NCBI RefSeq assembly: GCF_900114835.1
Contig: NZ_FOUJ01000004.1
Location: forward strand, 186,001-250,000
Reading direction: 5' to 3'
From: Methanolobus profundi
Lineage (GTDB): Archaea; Halobacteriota; Methanosarcinia; Methanosarcinales; Methanosarcinaceae
Length of the DNA: 64,000 nucleotides
A program made the translations under genes and the position numbers. This document shows positions 19,479-28,890 of the stretch, one piece after another; position 1 is the first letter of the stretch, and every line of letters begins with the position of its first letter. The notes under the pieces are model-generated. The model was not told where the DNA came from and searched no databases. It worked only from the letters and a program-made list of their open reading frames with translations.

Positions 19479-19772
19479 ATGGCAATACAATACATTAACA
19501 AGGTTGGGGTCTTCTCATTTGGAAAGATCCTTGCAGCTATCTACGGAATACTTGGACTTATAGCTGGAGTTATTATGAGTCTTATGACCCTTAGAATGGG
19601 GCTAATGATGGGTGGAGCAGGTCTTAGCTCAGGACTTATGTCCGGGTTAGGAGCGATAATAGCGATACCCATATTCTATGGAATGGTCGGATACGTCAGC
19701 GGTGTGATCATTGCAGCAATATTCAATGGAATAGCAGGACTTATAGGTGGCCTGGAAATTGATATCGGATAA
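19479..19772 (+). CDS. small glycine-rich membrane protein
   Basis: A 97-residue protein with two or three hydrophobic, Gly- and Met-rich segments (about residues 14-35, 38-60 and 64-92). It resembles short DUF3566-like archaeal membrane proteins of unknown function. A TATA-like TTTTATATAAA about 45 bp upstream and a GAAGGAG ribosome site give a convincing gene start. It converges on metG with a hairpin between them. Confidence 0.65.
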   Translation: MAIQYINKVGVFSFGKILAAIYGILGLIAGVIMSLMTLRMGLMMGGAGLSSGLMSGLGAIIAIPIFYGMVGYVSGVIIAAIFNGIAGLIGGLEIDIG

Positions 19773-19807
19773 TTCAACTATCTAATAATAAATGAAAAAT
19801 CAAAAAT

Positions 19808-19827
19808 GATGGGCCTCACAGCCCATC
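19808..19827. terminator. bidirectional hairpin terminator
   Basis: GATGGGC pairs with GCCCATC across a CTCACA loop, with A/T tracts on both sides, between convergent genes. It can end transcripts from either direction. Confidence 0.55.
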
Positions 19828-19850
19828 GTCAAAAATAGCTGGGATGAAAA

Positions 19851-21890
19851 TCAGCAAATGCTGGACCCGGGGTCCATATCCTTGTCTGTTGAAAGCAGGG
19901 ATACCTTTTCACCTGCATCTGCTGCCAGGAGCATTCCCTGTGACTCGACACCACAGAGCTTTACAGGCTTCAGGTTAACAAGCACGTTCACTGTCTTGCC
20001 TATCATCTCTTCAGGCTCGTAGTGTTCTGCAAGACCTGCAACGACCTGTCTTGGTGCTTCATCTCCTATGTCAACCTCAAGACGCAGGAGTTTCTTTGAT
20101 TTCTTGACCTTCTCAGCGGTAAGGATCTTACCAACCCTGATATCAAGCTTTGCAAAATCATCATATTCTATTTCGTCTTTGAATTCCATCTTTTCTTCTT
20201 CCTTTATGCCTGCTTCCTTATCCATAGCAGCCTTTACACGCATTGATGATATCTCTTCCATCTCATCGATCTTATCATCCTCAAGCTTGGTGAAAAGGAT
20301 ACCTGGCTTTGCGAGCTTTGTTCCACTTACAACAGGAACGGTTGCTTCTTCATATGTAACTGCATGGACATCTGAATCCATACCGATCTGCTTCCATGCG
20401 ACTGCCATACTGCCCGGTGCCATTGGTTCGAACAGCAGAATGAGTGCCTTGGCAAGCTGTATACAGTTCTTAACAACCTTTCCGCAGGCGGCCTTATCTT
20501 CTTTAATGAGCTTCCAGGGTTCATTTGACTGGAAGTATGAATTTCCGTATGATGCAAGGGCCATTGCTGTGTCAGCAGCCTTCTTGAACTCGTACTCGGA
20601 GTTAGCTCTGATGACCTCTTCAATGGTGGAGTTGATCTTCTCTATAACCTCAGGGTCGATATCTCCCTCCGGGATCTCGCCGAAGTTCTTGAATGTGAAA
20701 AGCAGGTTCCTGTACAGGAAATTACCCAGCACGCCTACAAGCTCGGTGTTGATCTTATCCTGGAAGATCTTCCATGAGAAATTGACCTCTTTTGTATGGG
20801 AGGTGTAACTTACAAGATAGTATCTGAGAAGGTCAGGATGGAAACCATGATCAAGGTAATCCTCTTCGACCCATACAACGTAACCACGGCTCTTGGAGAA
20901 CGTCTTGTCCTGGATCTTCAGCATACCTGATGCTACAACTGCTGAAGGCTGGCTGTAATCTGCACCTTTAAGCATTGCAGGCCAGAAGATACAGTGATGG
21001 TAAATGATGTCCCCACCGATGAAATGGACTATCGGACAATCGCCTTTCCAGAACTTCTCCCAGTCACCGCCGGTTGCTTCTGCCCACTGCTCCGTGAATG
21101 CCATATAACCGATAGGAGCATCCACCCAGACATAGACCACAAGATCATCGTGTCCGGGGAACTTTACACCCCATTCAAGGTTCCTTGTGATACACCAGTC
21201 AGTAAGTTCCTGTTTGATCCATCCCATTGCATAGTTACGTGCGTTCAGTGTTCCTCCAAGGTGCTCCAGATGGTCCATAAGGAAATCGTTGAACTCTGAG
21301 AGCTTGAAGAAGAAGTGTTCCTGTTCCTTGTACTCAGCAGGACCATTACATATGGTACATAGTGGTTCCTTGAGCTCTCCAGGTTCCAGATGCTTGCCAC
21401 ATCCCTGGTCACACTCATCACCACGTGCCTTCTCACCACAGTGAGGACACGTACCGGCAACGTACCTGTCAGGGAGGAAACGGTCACATTGTGAACAATA
21501 TGCGATCTCGATCACTTTAGGATATACATAACCCTTATCTATCAGCTTATTAACGATCTCAAGTGTACGGTTGTGATTGGTCTCATCATCAGTTGTGCCA
21601 TAAGCATCGAAGCCCACACCCATCTTCTTGAATACCTCGTCGAAGTGGACATGATACTTCTGCATGAGTTCTTTAGGTGTGATACCAAGCTCCTCTGCAT
21701 TCACAACAATAGGAGTTCCGTGGGTATCGGAACCACAGACAAATGTAGTTTCCTGTGAGTTCTTATTCAGGGACCTCACAAAGATATCTGCGGGAATATA
21801 GGTTCTAAGGTGCCCTACATGCGCTTTACCGTTCGCGTATGGAAGACCGCATGTTACTAGCACCGGTTTATCAGAAGGAATAGTTGACAT
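19851..21890 (-). CDS. metG: methionyl-tRNA synthetase
   Basis: A 679-residue class I synthetase charging tRNA-Met. The HIGH-type motif is [15 protein letters not shown] at the N-terminus and the KMSKS-type motif is KTFSKSRG. Two zinc-knuckle Cys clusters lie near residues 130-180 (CSQCDRF, CPHCG, CDQGC, CTICNG). A C-terminal EMAP/Arc1-like tRNA-binding domain starts at about residue 575 ([13 protein letters not shown]) and is fused, as in Methanosarcina MetG. Convergent with the small membrane protein gene and divergent from sppA. Confidence 0.95.
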   Translation of the reverse strand: MSTIPSDKPVLVTCGLPYANGKAHVGHLRTYIPADIFVRSLNKNSQETTFVCGSDTHGTPIVVNAEELGITPKELMQKYHVHFDEVFKKMGVGFDAYGTTDDETNHNRTLEIVNKLIDKGYVYPKVIEIAYCSQCDRFLPDRYVAGTCPHCGEKARGDECDQGCGKHLEPGELKEPLCTICNGPAEYKEQEHFFFKLSEFNDFLMDHLEHLGGTLNARNYAMGWIKQELTDWCITRNLEWGVKFPGHDDLVVYVWVDAPIGYMAFTEQWAEATGGDWEKFWKGDCPIVHFIGGDIIYHHCIFWPAMLKGADYSQPSAVVASGMLKIQDKTFSKSRGYVVWVEEDYLDHGFHPDLLRYYLVSYTSHTKEVNFSWKIFQDKINTELVGVLGNFLYRNLLFTFKNFGEIPEGDIDPEVIEKINSTIEEVIRANSEYEFKKAADTAMALASYGNSYFQSNEPWKLIKEDKAACGKVVKNCIQLAKALILLFEPMAPGSMAVAWKQIGMDSDVHAVTYEEATVPVVSGTKLAKPGILFTKLEDDKIDEMEEISSMRVKAAMDKEAGIKEEEKMEFKDEIEYDDFAKLDIRVGKILTAEKVKKSKKLLRLEVDIGDEAPRQVVAGLAEHYEPEEMIGKTVNVLVNLKPVKLCGVESQGMLLAADAGEKVSLLSTDKDMDPGSSIC

Positions 21891-22041
21891 TTATTTTCTC
21901 CATTGGAAATTGTTCAATAGCTCTGATGTTGCATTGCGTGCAATTATAAAATATATTTCGCTCGCCGGTCATAAGGCAAGGTTTTTGAATGTTCAAATAC
22001 ATTTTATATCCGGGATGGATAATGAGATGAAAGGAGACAAT

Positions 22042-23277
22042 ATGGATAAAAAACCAGAGGATGATGCTGAATATCATCTTTACCCTTATAGTTACGACAA
22101 AAACGAGAGTGAGGATATCCTGAACTCCGTCCCGTCAGATGGAACTGAAACAGGAACAACTGAAGATGCGACCCCTGTTACAAGTGAACCTGCAGACGCA
22201 ACTTCCACCGAGGCCGTTGCCCAGCAGGACAATAAGAGCGATATCGCAAGTGGTGAACCTGCATATATTGCCCCCGGACATGTGGGAGAACAGCAAAGGC
22301 CACAGCCCCAAATGGAAGCCAGGAAAAGCTATGCAGAACCAGCACAGCAACCACCGGTCACTAAGAAGAAAGGCCGCAAATGGCAATATATCACAATTGT
22401 CGCAGTACTTCTTTTCATAATAGGTGCAAGCTTCGCGGTCATCTACCAGACATTCAATGGCGATCTCTATTCCTCAGATGATAAGATAGCTGTCATATAC
22501 ATTCAGGGAACCCTTGTCACCAGCAGTGTCCCCGGAGGATTTGGCTATGCAAGCTCCGAAGAGATCTCAGACAACATCAGAAAAGCTCTGAACGATGATA
22601 ACGTGAAAGCCATTGTTCTGAGGGTCAATAGCGGCGGTGGAGCATCCACGGCAGGCGAGGAAGTATACTCCGAGGTCAAAAAAGCAAGTGAGAGCGGTGT
22701 ACCGGTTGTTGTGTCAATGGGAAGTACGGCAGCCAGTGCAGCATATCACCTTTCAGCTTCGGCAGACCTTATCGTGGCAAACCCAACAACAATGACCGGA
22801 AGCATAGGAACCATATGGACATTCCAGAACCTCTCAGAATACTACGATGCTGAAGGTGTGGAATACTACGTCGTAAAATCCGGAGAGTTCAAGGATATGG
22901 GATATGCCTGGAGAGGACTTTCAGATGATGAAAAGGAATATGCTAACAAGGTAGTTGCACAAGTTTACGGGCAGTTCATCGAAGATGTCGCTGAAGGCAG
23001 GGATATGAGCACCAGTGAGGTCAAAAGCCTTGCAGATGGTAGGATCTACATCGGAACCGAGGCAAAAGAACTTGGTCTTGTGGACGAGCTGGGCAATCTC
23101 TATGATGCCATAGACATGGCAGCAGATATCAGTGGTATCGAAGGTGAACCAACCGTAGTCTACATGAACAAACCAACTCTCTCAAGCCTTCTTTTTAGCT
23201 CAGAGACTGGTGTTGATGTGACGTCTGAAGAATTCCTTTACTATTACGAAGGAAACCCTTACGGATCCATAAACTGA
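22042..23277 (+). CDS. sppA: signal peptide peptidase SppA (S49)
   Basis: A 411-residue membrane protease. An acidic, Pro/Gln-rich cytoplasmic N-terminus (about 110 residues) precedes one membrane segment (WQYITIVAVLLFIIGASFAV). The S49 domain follows with VNSGGG, the catalytic Ser region GSTAASAAY, MTGSIG, and the Lys region SGEFKDMG. It removes signal-peptide remnants in the membrane. I chose the ATG at 22042 because AAGGAGAC lies six bases upstream; the frame is open 44 codons further but runs into the metG promoter region. Confidence 0.85.
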   Translation: MDKKPEDDAEYHLYPYSYDKNESEDILNSVPSDGTETGTTEDATPVTSEPADATSTEAVAQQDNKSDIASGEPAYIAPGHVGEQQRPQPQMEARKSYAEPAQQPPVTKKKGRKWQYITIVAVLLFIIGASFAVIYQTFNGDLYSSDDKIAVIYIQGTLVTSSVPGGFGYASSEEISDNIRKALNDDNVKAIVLRVNSGGGASTAGEEVYSEVKKASESGVPVVVSMGSTAASAAYHLSASADLIVANPTTMTGSIGTIWTFQNLSEYYDAEGVEYYVVKSGEFKDMGYAWRGLSDDEKEYANKVVAQVYGQFIEDVAEGRDMSTSEVKSLADGRIYIGTEAKELGLVDELGNLYDAIDMAADISGIEGEPTVVYMNKPTLSSLLFSSETGVDVTSEEFLYYYEGNPYGSIN

Positions 23278-23282
23278 TGTGA

Positions 23283-23765
23283 ATGCCATTCACACCTTTT
23301 CATTTCGGACCTGCCTTTCTTCTCGGAGAGATATTCGAGAGAAAGGTCAACCTCTTTTCTATTTTACTTGGCAGCGTCATTATCGATGTAAGGGCTACCT
23401 ATTGCCTGTTCACAGGTTGTCGCCCTCTTCACGGACCGCTCCATAATTTCCTGACTGCAACACTTATAGCGTTGCTTATCTCATGGATACTGTTCTCACA
23501 GAGAAACTGGCTGACAAGAGTTACCGATAAACTGAGAATAGAACAAACATATTCTTTCATTTCCATAATTGCAGGTTCGATAATTGGAACGTGGAGCCAC
23601 GTATTCCTGGACTCTTTCCTTTATACAGATATCATTCCTTTCTGGCCACTCTCTGCCAATCCTCTTCTTGGAATGGTTGGATCAGGAACGATATACACAC
23701 TATGCGTGATCTCTTTCCTGCCAGCTATTGTGATGTTTACCTACAGATACTGGAAAAGAGCCTGA
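23283..23765 (+). CDS. membrane-bound hydrolase-like protein
   Basis: A 160-residue protein resembling DUF457/YdjM-type membrane metal-dependent hydrolases. The N-terminus MPFTPFHFGPA carries a His, and HGPLHN and SHVFLDSF provide the conserved His/Asp set; three to four hydrophobic segments are present. It starts 5 bp after sppA and is probably co-transcribed. The enzymatic activity of this family is not established. Canonical members have GHRTxTHS; here the corresponding motif is HGPLHN. Confidence 0.65.
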   Translation: MPFTPFHFGPAFLLGEIFERKVNLFSILLGSVIIDVRATYCLFTGCRPLHGPLHNFLTATLIALLISWILFSQRNWLTRVTDKLRIEQTYSFISIIAGSIIGTWSHVFLDSFLYTDIIPFWPLSANPLLGMVGSGTIYTLCVISFLPAIVMFTYRYWKRA

Positions 23766-23780
23766 GCAGGTCCAATAGAA

Positions 23781-24380
23781 CTATTCCATATCCCTGCATT
23801 CCTGATACCTGAAACATCCGGTCACATGATCGTTGACCATTCCTACAGCCTGCATGAAAGCATAGACTATAGTTGGGCCAACAAAGTTGAAGCCCCTTTT
23901 CTTCATATCCTTGCTTATCCTTTCGGAAAGCTCGGTTTTTGCAGGTATATCTGACATGGACTTCCATGAGTTCTGTATTGGTTTTCCGTCCGGCAGGAAT
24001 GATCTCAAGTAATTATCGAACGAGCCAAACTCACCTCGTACCTTGATGAAAGCCTTTGCATTGCTGACCGATGAACGTATTTTCAGCTTGTTCCTTATGA
24101 TACCGGCATCCTGAAGAAGTTCCTCGATCTTTGCACCATCGTAATCAGCGACCTTGTTGTAGTCAAACCCATCGAAGACTTTCCTGTAGTTCTCCCTTCT
24201 TTTGAGGATGGTGTCCCAGCTAAGTCCTGCCTGCGCTCCCTCTAGTATCAGGAACTCGAACAACTTCCTGTCATCGTGTTCAGGCACACCCCATTCAGTA
24301 TCATGATACTTTATCTCGTGTTCGTTGACCTCAGACCACTGGCATCGTTCACTCATATTCTTAAATGAGCTATCAAACAT
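23781..24380 (-). CDS. tag: DNA-3-methyladenine glycosylase I
   Basis: A 199-residue (or 191 from the inner ATG at 24356, MSERCQW) Tag-type glycosylase excising 3-methyladenine from DNA. Family signatures are CQWSE, HDTEWGVP, FEFLILEGAQAGLSW, GRxxNW-like SSVSNAKAF, and the C-terminal His/Cys set HVTGCFRY plus N-terminal Cys for zinc. Neither start has a strong ribosome site. It ends with TAG, the only long gene in the window that does by my reading; an amber-decoding cell could extend it by 26 codons to another in-frame TAG. Confidence 0.88.
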   Translation of the reverse strand: MFDSSFKNMSERCQWSEVNEHEIKYHDTEWGVPEHDDRKLFEFLILEGAQAGLSWDTILKRRENYRKVFDGFDYNKVADYDGAKIEELLQDAGIIRNKLKIRSSVSNAKAFIKVRGEFGSFDNYLRSFLPDGKPIQNSWKSMSDIPAKTELSERISKDMKKRGFNFVGPTIVYAFMQAVGMVNDHVTGCFRYQECRDME

Positions 24381-24477
24381 TATATTTCTTCTTTTTATTC
24401 ACATACAATATCAGGAAGCATAAAGGACTAGTATGAACAGGTGAAATTCTCCTTAAGGAAATATCGGGGTTATTAAC

Positions 24478-25212
24478 ATGAGTGGAACAGGCAAAGAGTT
24501 CATGGAAAAGACACAGTACGGATATCTTGGTATGTCGGACCAGGCCAGCGGGTATCCTCAGCCGGAACTTGAACTGGGAACAGAGGATAGCGACAGTATA
24601 GTGGACCTTCCTCTGCCAAAGGATATCGAAATTGAGGATATCGGATTGAGACAGGCTATCGAAAAGAGATCGAGTGTCAGGAACTATAGTTCAGAACCAC
24701 TTCCCATTGAGGAGCTATCATACCTTCTCTGGTGCACACAGGGTGTCAAAGAAGTTGTCCGGGATGTCGTGACATTCAGGAACGTCCCCTCAGCAGGAGC
24801 CAGACACGCACTGGAGACCTATATTCTTGTGAACAATGTACATGGACTTGAAAAAGGTCTCTATCGCTTCCTCCCGATCGAACATAAGCTTGTTGAGATC
24901 GATATGAGTGAAGATATTGCCGACAGGGTAATGCGTGGATGTCTTGACCAGCCATTTGTAAAGAGCAGCGCGGTGACATTCATCTGGACAGCAGTACCAT
25001 ACAGGATGGCATGGAGATACGGACAGAGGGGCTACAGGTATCTGCATCTGGATGCAGGACATACATGTCAGAATCTCTATCTCAGTGCAGGGTCTGTAGG
25101 CTGTGGTGTCTGTGCCATAGCTGCATTCCTTGATGAAGAGATAAATCCCGTTATCGGTGTTGACGGGGAGAACGAGTTCGTGATATACGTGGCAACCGTG
25201 GGTAAAAAATGA
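24478..25212 (+). CDS. SagB-type nitroreductase-family oxidoreductase
   Basis: A 244-residue FMN oxidoreductase of the nitroreductase fold. RSSVRNY is the FMN-phosphate motif, PSAGARHALETYILV is the SagB-like second motif, and GxxxQNLYL with GCGVCAIAAF closes the site. SagB enzymes oxidise azolines in modified peptides, but stand-alone archaeal members have unknown substrates; no peptide precursor or cyclodehydratase is nearby. Its stop overlaps the next start by 4 bp (ATGA). Confidence 0.8.
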   Translation: MSGTGKEFMEKTQYGYLGMSDQASGYPQPELELGTEDSDSIVDLPLPKDIEIEDIGLRQAIEKRSSVRNYSSEPLPIEELSYLLWCTQGVKEVVRDVVTFRNVPSAGARHALETYILVNNVHGLEKGLYRFLPIEHKLVEIDMSEDIADRVMRGCLDQPFVKSSAVTFIWTAVPYRMAWRYGQRGYRYLHLDAGHTCQNLYLSAGSVGCGVCAIAAFLDEEINPVIGVDGENEFVIYVATVGKK

Positions 25213-25523
25213 GGGACAGGACAAAAACCGGGTTTGATGATCACAGAACCGTGAAAAAGGAACTTATGCAGATCCCGGGAATTGGGAAGAATATAGCTGA
25301 TGACCTGTGGAACATGGGTATTCGCAGCATTAAAGACCTCATGGACAGGGATCCTGAAGAGCTCTATCTCCAATTATGTGACATTCAGGGAACTCAGGTG
25401 GACAGATGCATGCTCTACGTATTCAGGTGTGCCGTCTATTTTGCATCTAATGAAGAACACGACCCAGAACTTCTAAAATGGTGGAACTGGTCCGATAAGA
25501 ACATGGAAAAAAGAAAGGAATGA
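25209..25523 (+). CDS. helix-hairpin-helix protein (Cdd1-like)
   Basis: A 104-residue protein with an HhH motif (LMQIPGIGKNIADDLWNMGI) followed by a second HhH-like turn, matching the pathogenicity locus/Cdd1 family. Such domains bind DNA without sequence specificity. Translational coupling to the SagB-like gene suggests joint expression, but no shared pathway is evident. Confidence 0.75.
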   Translation: MRDRTKTGFDDHRTVKKELMQIPGIGKNIADDLWNMGIRSIKDLMDRDPEELYLQLCDIQGTQVDRCMLYVFRCAVYFASNEEHDPELLKWWNWSDKNMEKRKE

Positions 25524-25527
25524 TCGA

Positions 25528-26451
25528 TCAGATATCGGCAATTTCCAGCCCAAGATAATCCCGTATTACCGTGAATGCCATAGCTGGAGGGAAAGCTCCA
25601 ACCTCAGTGATTATCAGGTCGATATATTCTGCCGGTGTCACATCGAAAGCAGGATTGCTGACCTTCACATTTGGAAGCTCCTTGAGTATCTCAGGATCGA
25701 TGACCTCCTCACTGGAACGGTCCTCTATCTCCACCATCTCACCAAGGAGGGTGCGAGGACTGAATTTATAGGTCTCTGCAGCAACGATCACATTCCTGCG
25801 AGCTTCCTGTGCTGCCATTGCAAGCTGTGAAGTACCTATCTTGTTGATCAAAGCTCCGTTGACAGATATCGAATCTGCACCAACTACCACAAGGTCGACT
25901 TTCTTCATAGTGAGTCTCACAGCGGAATCAACGATGAGTGTTGTGGGGATACCATAGTCGTTCAGTTCCCTGATAGTGATGAAACCCTGTCTTCTTGGCC
26001 GGGATTCTGTTGCGATGACAGAGATGTCCTTGCCCTGATCAAAAGCGGTCTTGATAATTGATATTGCTGCATGTGAATTACAGTGTGTCATTATGACATC
26101 ACCGTCATGGATACGCTCAGCACCTATCCTGCCGATCTTATCCAATGCCTCTTCTGCATTCTTGATGAACTTCTCTGCATTGGAGTCGATCTCATCGATG
26201 GCAGCATATACATTAGTTGAACTGTGTCTCTTTGTAAGAGCAACTGCATTTGGGAGAGAGACCGCCGTTGGTCTGGTATCCACAAGTGTCTTTGCAGCCT
26301 CTTCGAGCTTGATCTCGAACTCTTTCATTGGAAGGGACTTCAGTTTCTTTGCATGGTCCCTTAAAGCGGCAGACGCTGCAACGGCGATCCTTCCCGCTCC
26401 CCTGATCTCCATAGTTCTTATCTTCTCTGCAGTAGTGTTCAGGTCATCCAT
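25528..26451 (-). CDS. ribose 1,5-bisphosphate isomerase
   Basis: A 307-residue member of the eIF2B-alpha/MtnA superfamily close to archaeal R15P isomerase (E2b2). It converts ribose 1,5-bisphosphate to ribulose 1,5-bisphosphate, feeding form III RuBisCO in the archaeal AMP salvage pathway. Seen: THCNSHA, ESRPRRQG, the catalytic Asp in VVVGADSI and NKIGTSQLA. AMP phosphorylase and RuBisCO are not in the window. It could be an eIF2B-like regulator instead, but GADSI and length favour the isomerase. Confidence 0.8.
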   Translation of the reverse strand: MDDLNTTAEKIRTMEIRGAGRIAVAASAALRDHAKKLKSLPMKEFEIKLEEAAKTLVDTRPTAVSLPNAVALTKRHSSTNVYAAIDEIDSNAEKFIKNAEEALDKIGRIGAERIHDGDVIMTHCNSHAAISIIKTAFDQGKDISVIATESRPRRQGFITIRELNDYGIPTTLIVDSAVRLTMKKVDLVVVGADSISVNGALINKIGTSQLAMAAQEARRNVIVAAETYKFSPRTLLGEMVEIEDRSSEEVIDPEILKELPNVKVSNPAFDVTPAEYIDLIITEVGAFPPAMAFTVIRDYLGLEIADI

Positions 26452-26505
26452 AATTATAAGTCGTACTTAAAGAATTTATATTTAGCCAGTCAGAAGAGAG
26501 AGAAT

Positions 26506-27528
26506 ATGTACCAGCCGGATTTCCAGTACAATGACAGAATAGTACGCCTCCTGGCAAGGATACAGGCAGCAAGGGAGATAATTCTTAATACTCACGTGCC
26601 TCCTGCATGGGAAAGACGACTACAGATCAACAACCTTTTCAGGCTTGCCTATCATGCAACAAGTCTTGAAGAGAATGGGCTTTCCATTCGACAGGTTACC
26701 AAACTGGTCAACGGACAGGACATATTCGGGGACGAGACCGACAAGAAACAGGTACTGAACTTCCTGGAATTGAACGAATATCTTCAGGGAAGTGACGGAG
26801 ATATCTCCGAGGAAATGGTGCTCGATCTGCATAGAATTGCCACAAAGGATATACTACCTGAGGATGAACTGGGCAGATACAGAACGACGGTTGCTGAAGG
26901 GTTCATGGAACCGGAAAGGGTTAGATACTGTGTCCGGGACCTCATTGACTGGATATATGGTGAAGAAGCCTCAGAGATCATGCCAGCACTTGTAGCAGGT
27001 ATCGTCCACTATGAACTATATCGTATGCATCCGTTCGAGAAGGCAAGCGGTACCATTGCCACGAGCATCTCTTCATACCTGCTTAGCAAGAACTTCAGGG
27101 AAGCAAAGAAACTGTTCACCCTTGAGGAATTCTTCAATCAGCGAAAGAAGGATTATTTTGAAAAACTCGAAGGCTGGAATAGAGAAGAACCAAATTTGAA
27201 CGAATGGCTGGAATATTATCTCTATGGTCTTGCATTGAAAGTCTCAAGAGTTGAGAACGCCGTACTGAACATAAGCCGTGACTACGGCACGGTGGGTAAA
27301 TATATACAGACAGGACTGAAGGACCGACAGGTCAAAGCCATACGCTTCGCCCGTGAGATGGGGAAGATCACCAACAAAGAATACCAGAAACTGTGTGACC
27401 TTGGTGCCTCAACAGCAAAGCGTGACCTTCAGGAACTGGTTAAGAAAAAGATATTCGTGCAGGTCGGAAGAACAGGAAGAGGAACCTACTACAAGCTCAG
27501 ATACGACCATCTGGATGAACTTATATGA
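26506..27528 (+). CDS. Fic-domain protein with altered catalytic motif
   Basis: A 340-residue Fic-family protein. An inhibitory-helix-type motif TSLEENG is at about residues 52-58. The canonical HPFx(D/E)GNGRxxR motif is replaced by HPFEKASGTIATS: the catalytic His is retained but the acidic residue, the Asn and the Arg that hold the nucleotide are lost. A C-terminal winged-helix (STAKRDLQELVKKKIFVQVG) suggests DNA binding. AMP transfer is thus doubtful; it may be a regulator or use another nucleotide. A MNT/HEPN pair lies directly downstream on the other strand. Confidence 0.75.
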   Translation: MYQPDFQYNDRIVRLLARIQAAREIILNTHVPPAWERRLQINNLFRLAYHATSLEENGLSIRQVTKLVNGQDIFGDETDKKQVLNFLELNEYLQGSDGDISEEMVLDLHRIATKDILPEDELGRYRTTVAEGFMEPERVRYCVRDLIDWIYGEEASEIMPALVAGIVHYELYRMHPFEKASGTIATSISSYLLSKNFREAKKLFTLEEFFNQRKKDYFEKLEGWNREEPNLNEWLEYYLYGLALKVSRVENAVLNISRDYGTVGKYIQTGLKDRQVKAIRFAREMGKITNKEYQKLCDLGASTAKRDLQELVKKKIFVQVGRTGRGTYYKLRYDHLDELI

Positions 27529-27538
27529 AAATGAGAGT

Positions 27539-27946
27539 TCACTCCAGACCGGAATCACGGACTATATTATTGTAGATCTTATCCATGAGACCATAGTATC
27601 CTGAAAGTTCTTTGTATATCTCTTCTGCCACATCCTCATGATAAGTGTGGGTCGTCATGTTCCTGTCATCGGTCATATAGAGTGCCTGCATGCTTTCAGT
27701 TTCATTTATCAGATCCATTTTGAAAGCTTCACGGAAACATGATTTAGGGGAGTTGCATACAATACCTTCCCTTTCAATGAGATATTCTTTGATCATTTTC
27801 CAGATAGCTTCGAACGTATACTCGAAACGCTGGATAGCAGCATCCCTGATTATGACGGAGTATGGCTCGTCCATGATCTCCTGCAGCGTTCCAAGGGCTC
27901 TTTTTGCAACCCTTGCCTTCATTTGCAGCTTATACTGTCTTTCCAT
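27539..27946 (-). CDS. HEPN-domain protein (HI0074-like)
   Basis: A 135-residue all-helical protein of the nucleotidyltransferase substrate-binding (HI0074/HEPN) type, with FEYTFEAIWK and TTHTY. Its start overlaps the MNT gene stop by 28 bp. MNT/HEPN pairs behave as toxin-antitoxin modules in which the MNT protein adenylylates the HEPN protein. The canonical Rx4-6H RNase motif is not clear; RNMTTH is a candidate. Confidence 0.8.
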   Translation of the reverse strand: MERQYKLQMKARVAKRALGTLQEIMDEPYSVIIRDAAIQRFEYTFEAIWKMIKEYLIEREGIVCNSPKSCFREAFKMDLINETESMQALYMTDDRNMTTHTYHEDVAEEIYKELSGYYGLMDKIYNNIVRDSGLE

Positions 27947-28245
27947 ACTTCTCCCTCATCCAGCACTTTTTGTCTGAAATCCCCGGAAACGGTAGAAAGG
28001 TCCACCAGATCCACTGTATAGGGGATGTTCATTTCCTCCAGATCTGCTCTTAATGCAGTTATCTTTTTTCTGTCACAACTATCCTGTGGTAGGATACCTA
28101 TGTCAATGTCCGATGTACAGTGGGCATTTCCCCTTGCCCTTGAACCGAAAAGAACTATTTTTACATCATCGTCCTCAAATGTCTGAAGGACCGCAGCCTT
28201 CACTTTTCGGATAGAGGTTTCAAAGACTTGTGATATATCAGGCAT
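27919..28245 (-). CDS. MNT-type minimal nucleotidyltransferase
   Basis: A 108-residue protein with the pol-beta nucleotidyltransferase motif GSRARG followed by SDIDIGI and a third Asp in VDLVDLS, so the catalytic triad appears intact. It forms an overlapping operon with the HEPN gene. In characterised pairs it is the antitoxin, modifying HEPN by AMP transfer. Confidence 0.85.
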   Translation of the reverse strand: MPDISQVFETSIRKVKAAVLQTFEDDDVKIVLFGSRARGNAHCTSDIDIGILPQDSCDRKKITALRADLEEMNIPYTVDLVDLSTVSGDFRQKVLDEGEVWKDSISCK

Positions 28246-28372
28246 TTTCTGGTTCCTTTCATGTAATTAGGATCTCTATCTACTTTATCAGATTACAGCT
28301 TTAAATTATTTATCAGATATCCTCTACTCAAAATCGATTTCAAGTAAAACATCATAGATAGAACTGAGGAAT

Positions 28373-28804
28373 ATGTCCGGAAGGTATCCAATAGCCGATG
28401 ATCCCATCCTCACAAGATGGATGAGACTAGAAATGGGAAAGCTGAACGACGGTATCGTTTCTGAGCGTAAGAGCCTGGCACAGCTTCTGACGGGAGAAAG
28501 ACCGGTCTCAAGAACAAGATCAGGAAAAGAACATGTCTTTGATAGCTCTGCACTGAAGGAGCTAAGTGAAAGACTTCCACCGGACCTGCACGATAAACTA
28601 AAACTGCCTGTGATCTTTTTTTCGGACACAAAAGTACCTGACAGTTGTTACCTGAACGACCCTAACGCACTTTCTGCATTACAGATACTTGAAGAACTGA
28701 GTGAGATGAGGCAGATGCAACAGGGAAAGATGTGGGTCGGCAAGTCCATTGCTTATTCTATCATGAGGAAATATCCGACTGTTGTACAGATAGCTATGAG
28801 ATAA
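28373..28804 (+). CDS. UPF0216 family protein
   Basis: A 143-residue archaeal protein matching UPF0216: features include LAQLLTGERPVSRTRSGKEH and LKLPVIFFSD. The function is unknown. It is single and followed by 86 bp before the first aldehyde dehydrogenase. Confidence 0.75.
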   Translation: MSGRYPIADDPILTRWMRLEMGKLNDGIVSERKSLAQLLTGERPVSRTRSGKEHVFDSSALKELSERLPPDLHDKLKLPVIFFSDTKVPDSCYLNDPNALSALQILEELSEMRQMQQGKMWVGKSIAYSIMRKYPTVVQIAMR

Positions 28805-28890
28805 AATCTTGGAATACTCTCACTTTTTATCCAATCAATAATACCAAATATGGGACATTGTAATTATATCAATTATATCGAGGAAAGATC

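Noticed and set aside
20068-20808. 246-aa ORF opposite metG
   Set aside because: Antisense shadow of the synthetase with Ser-rich composition; no homology.
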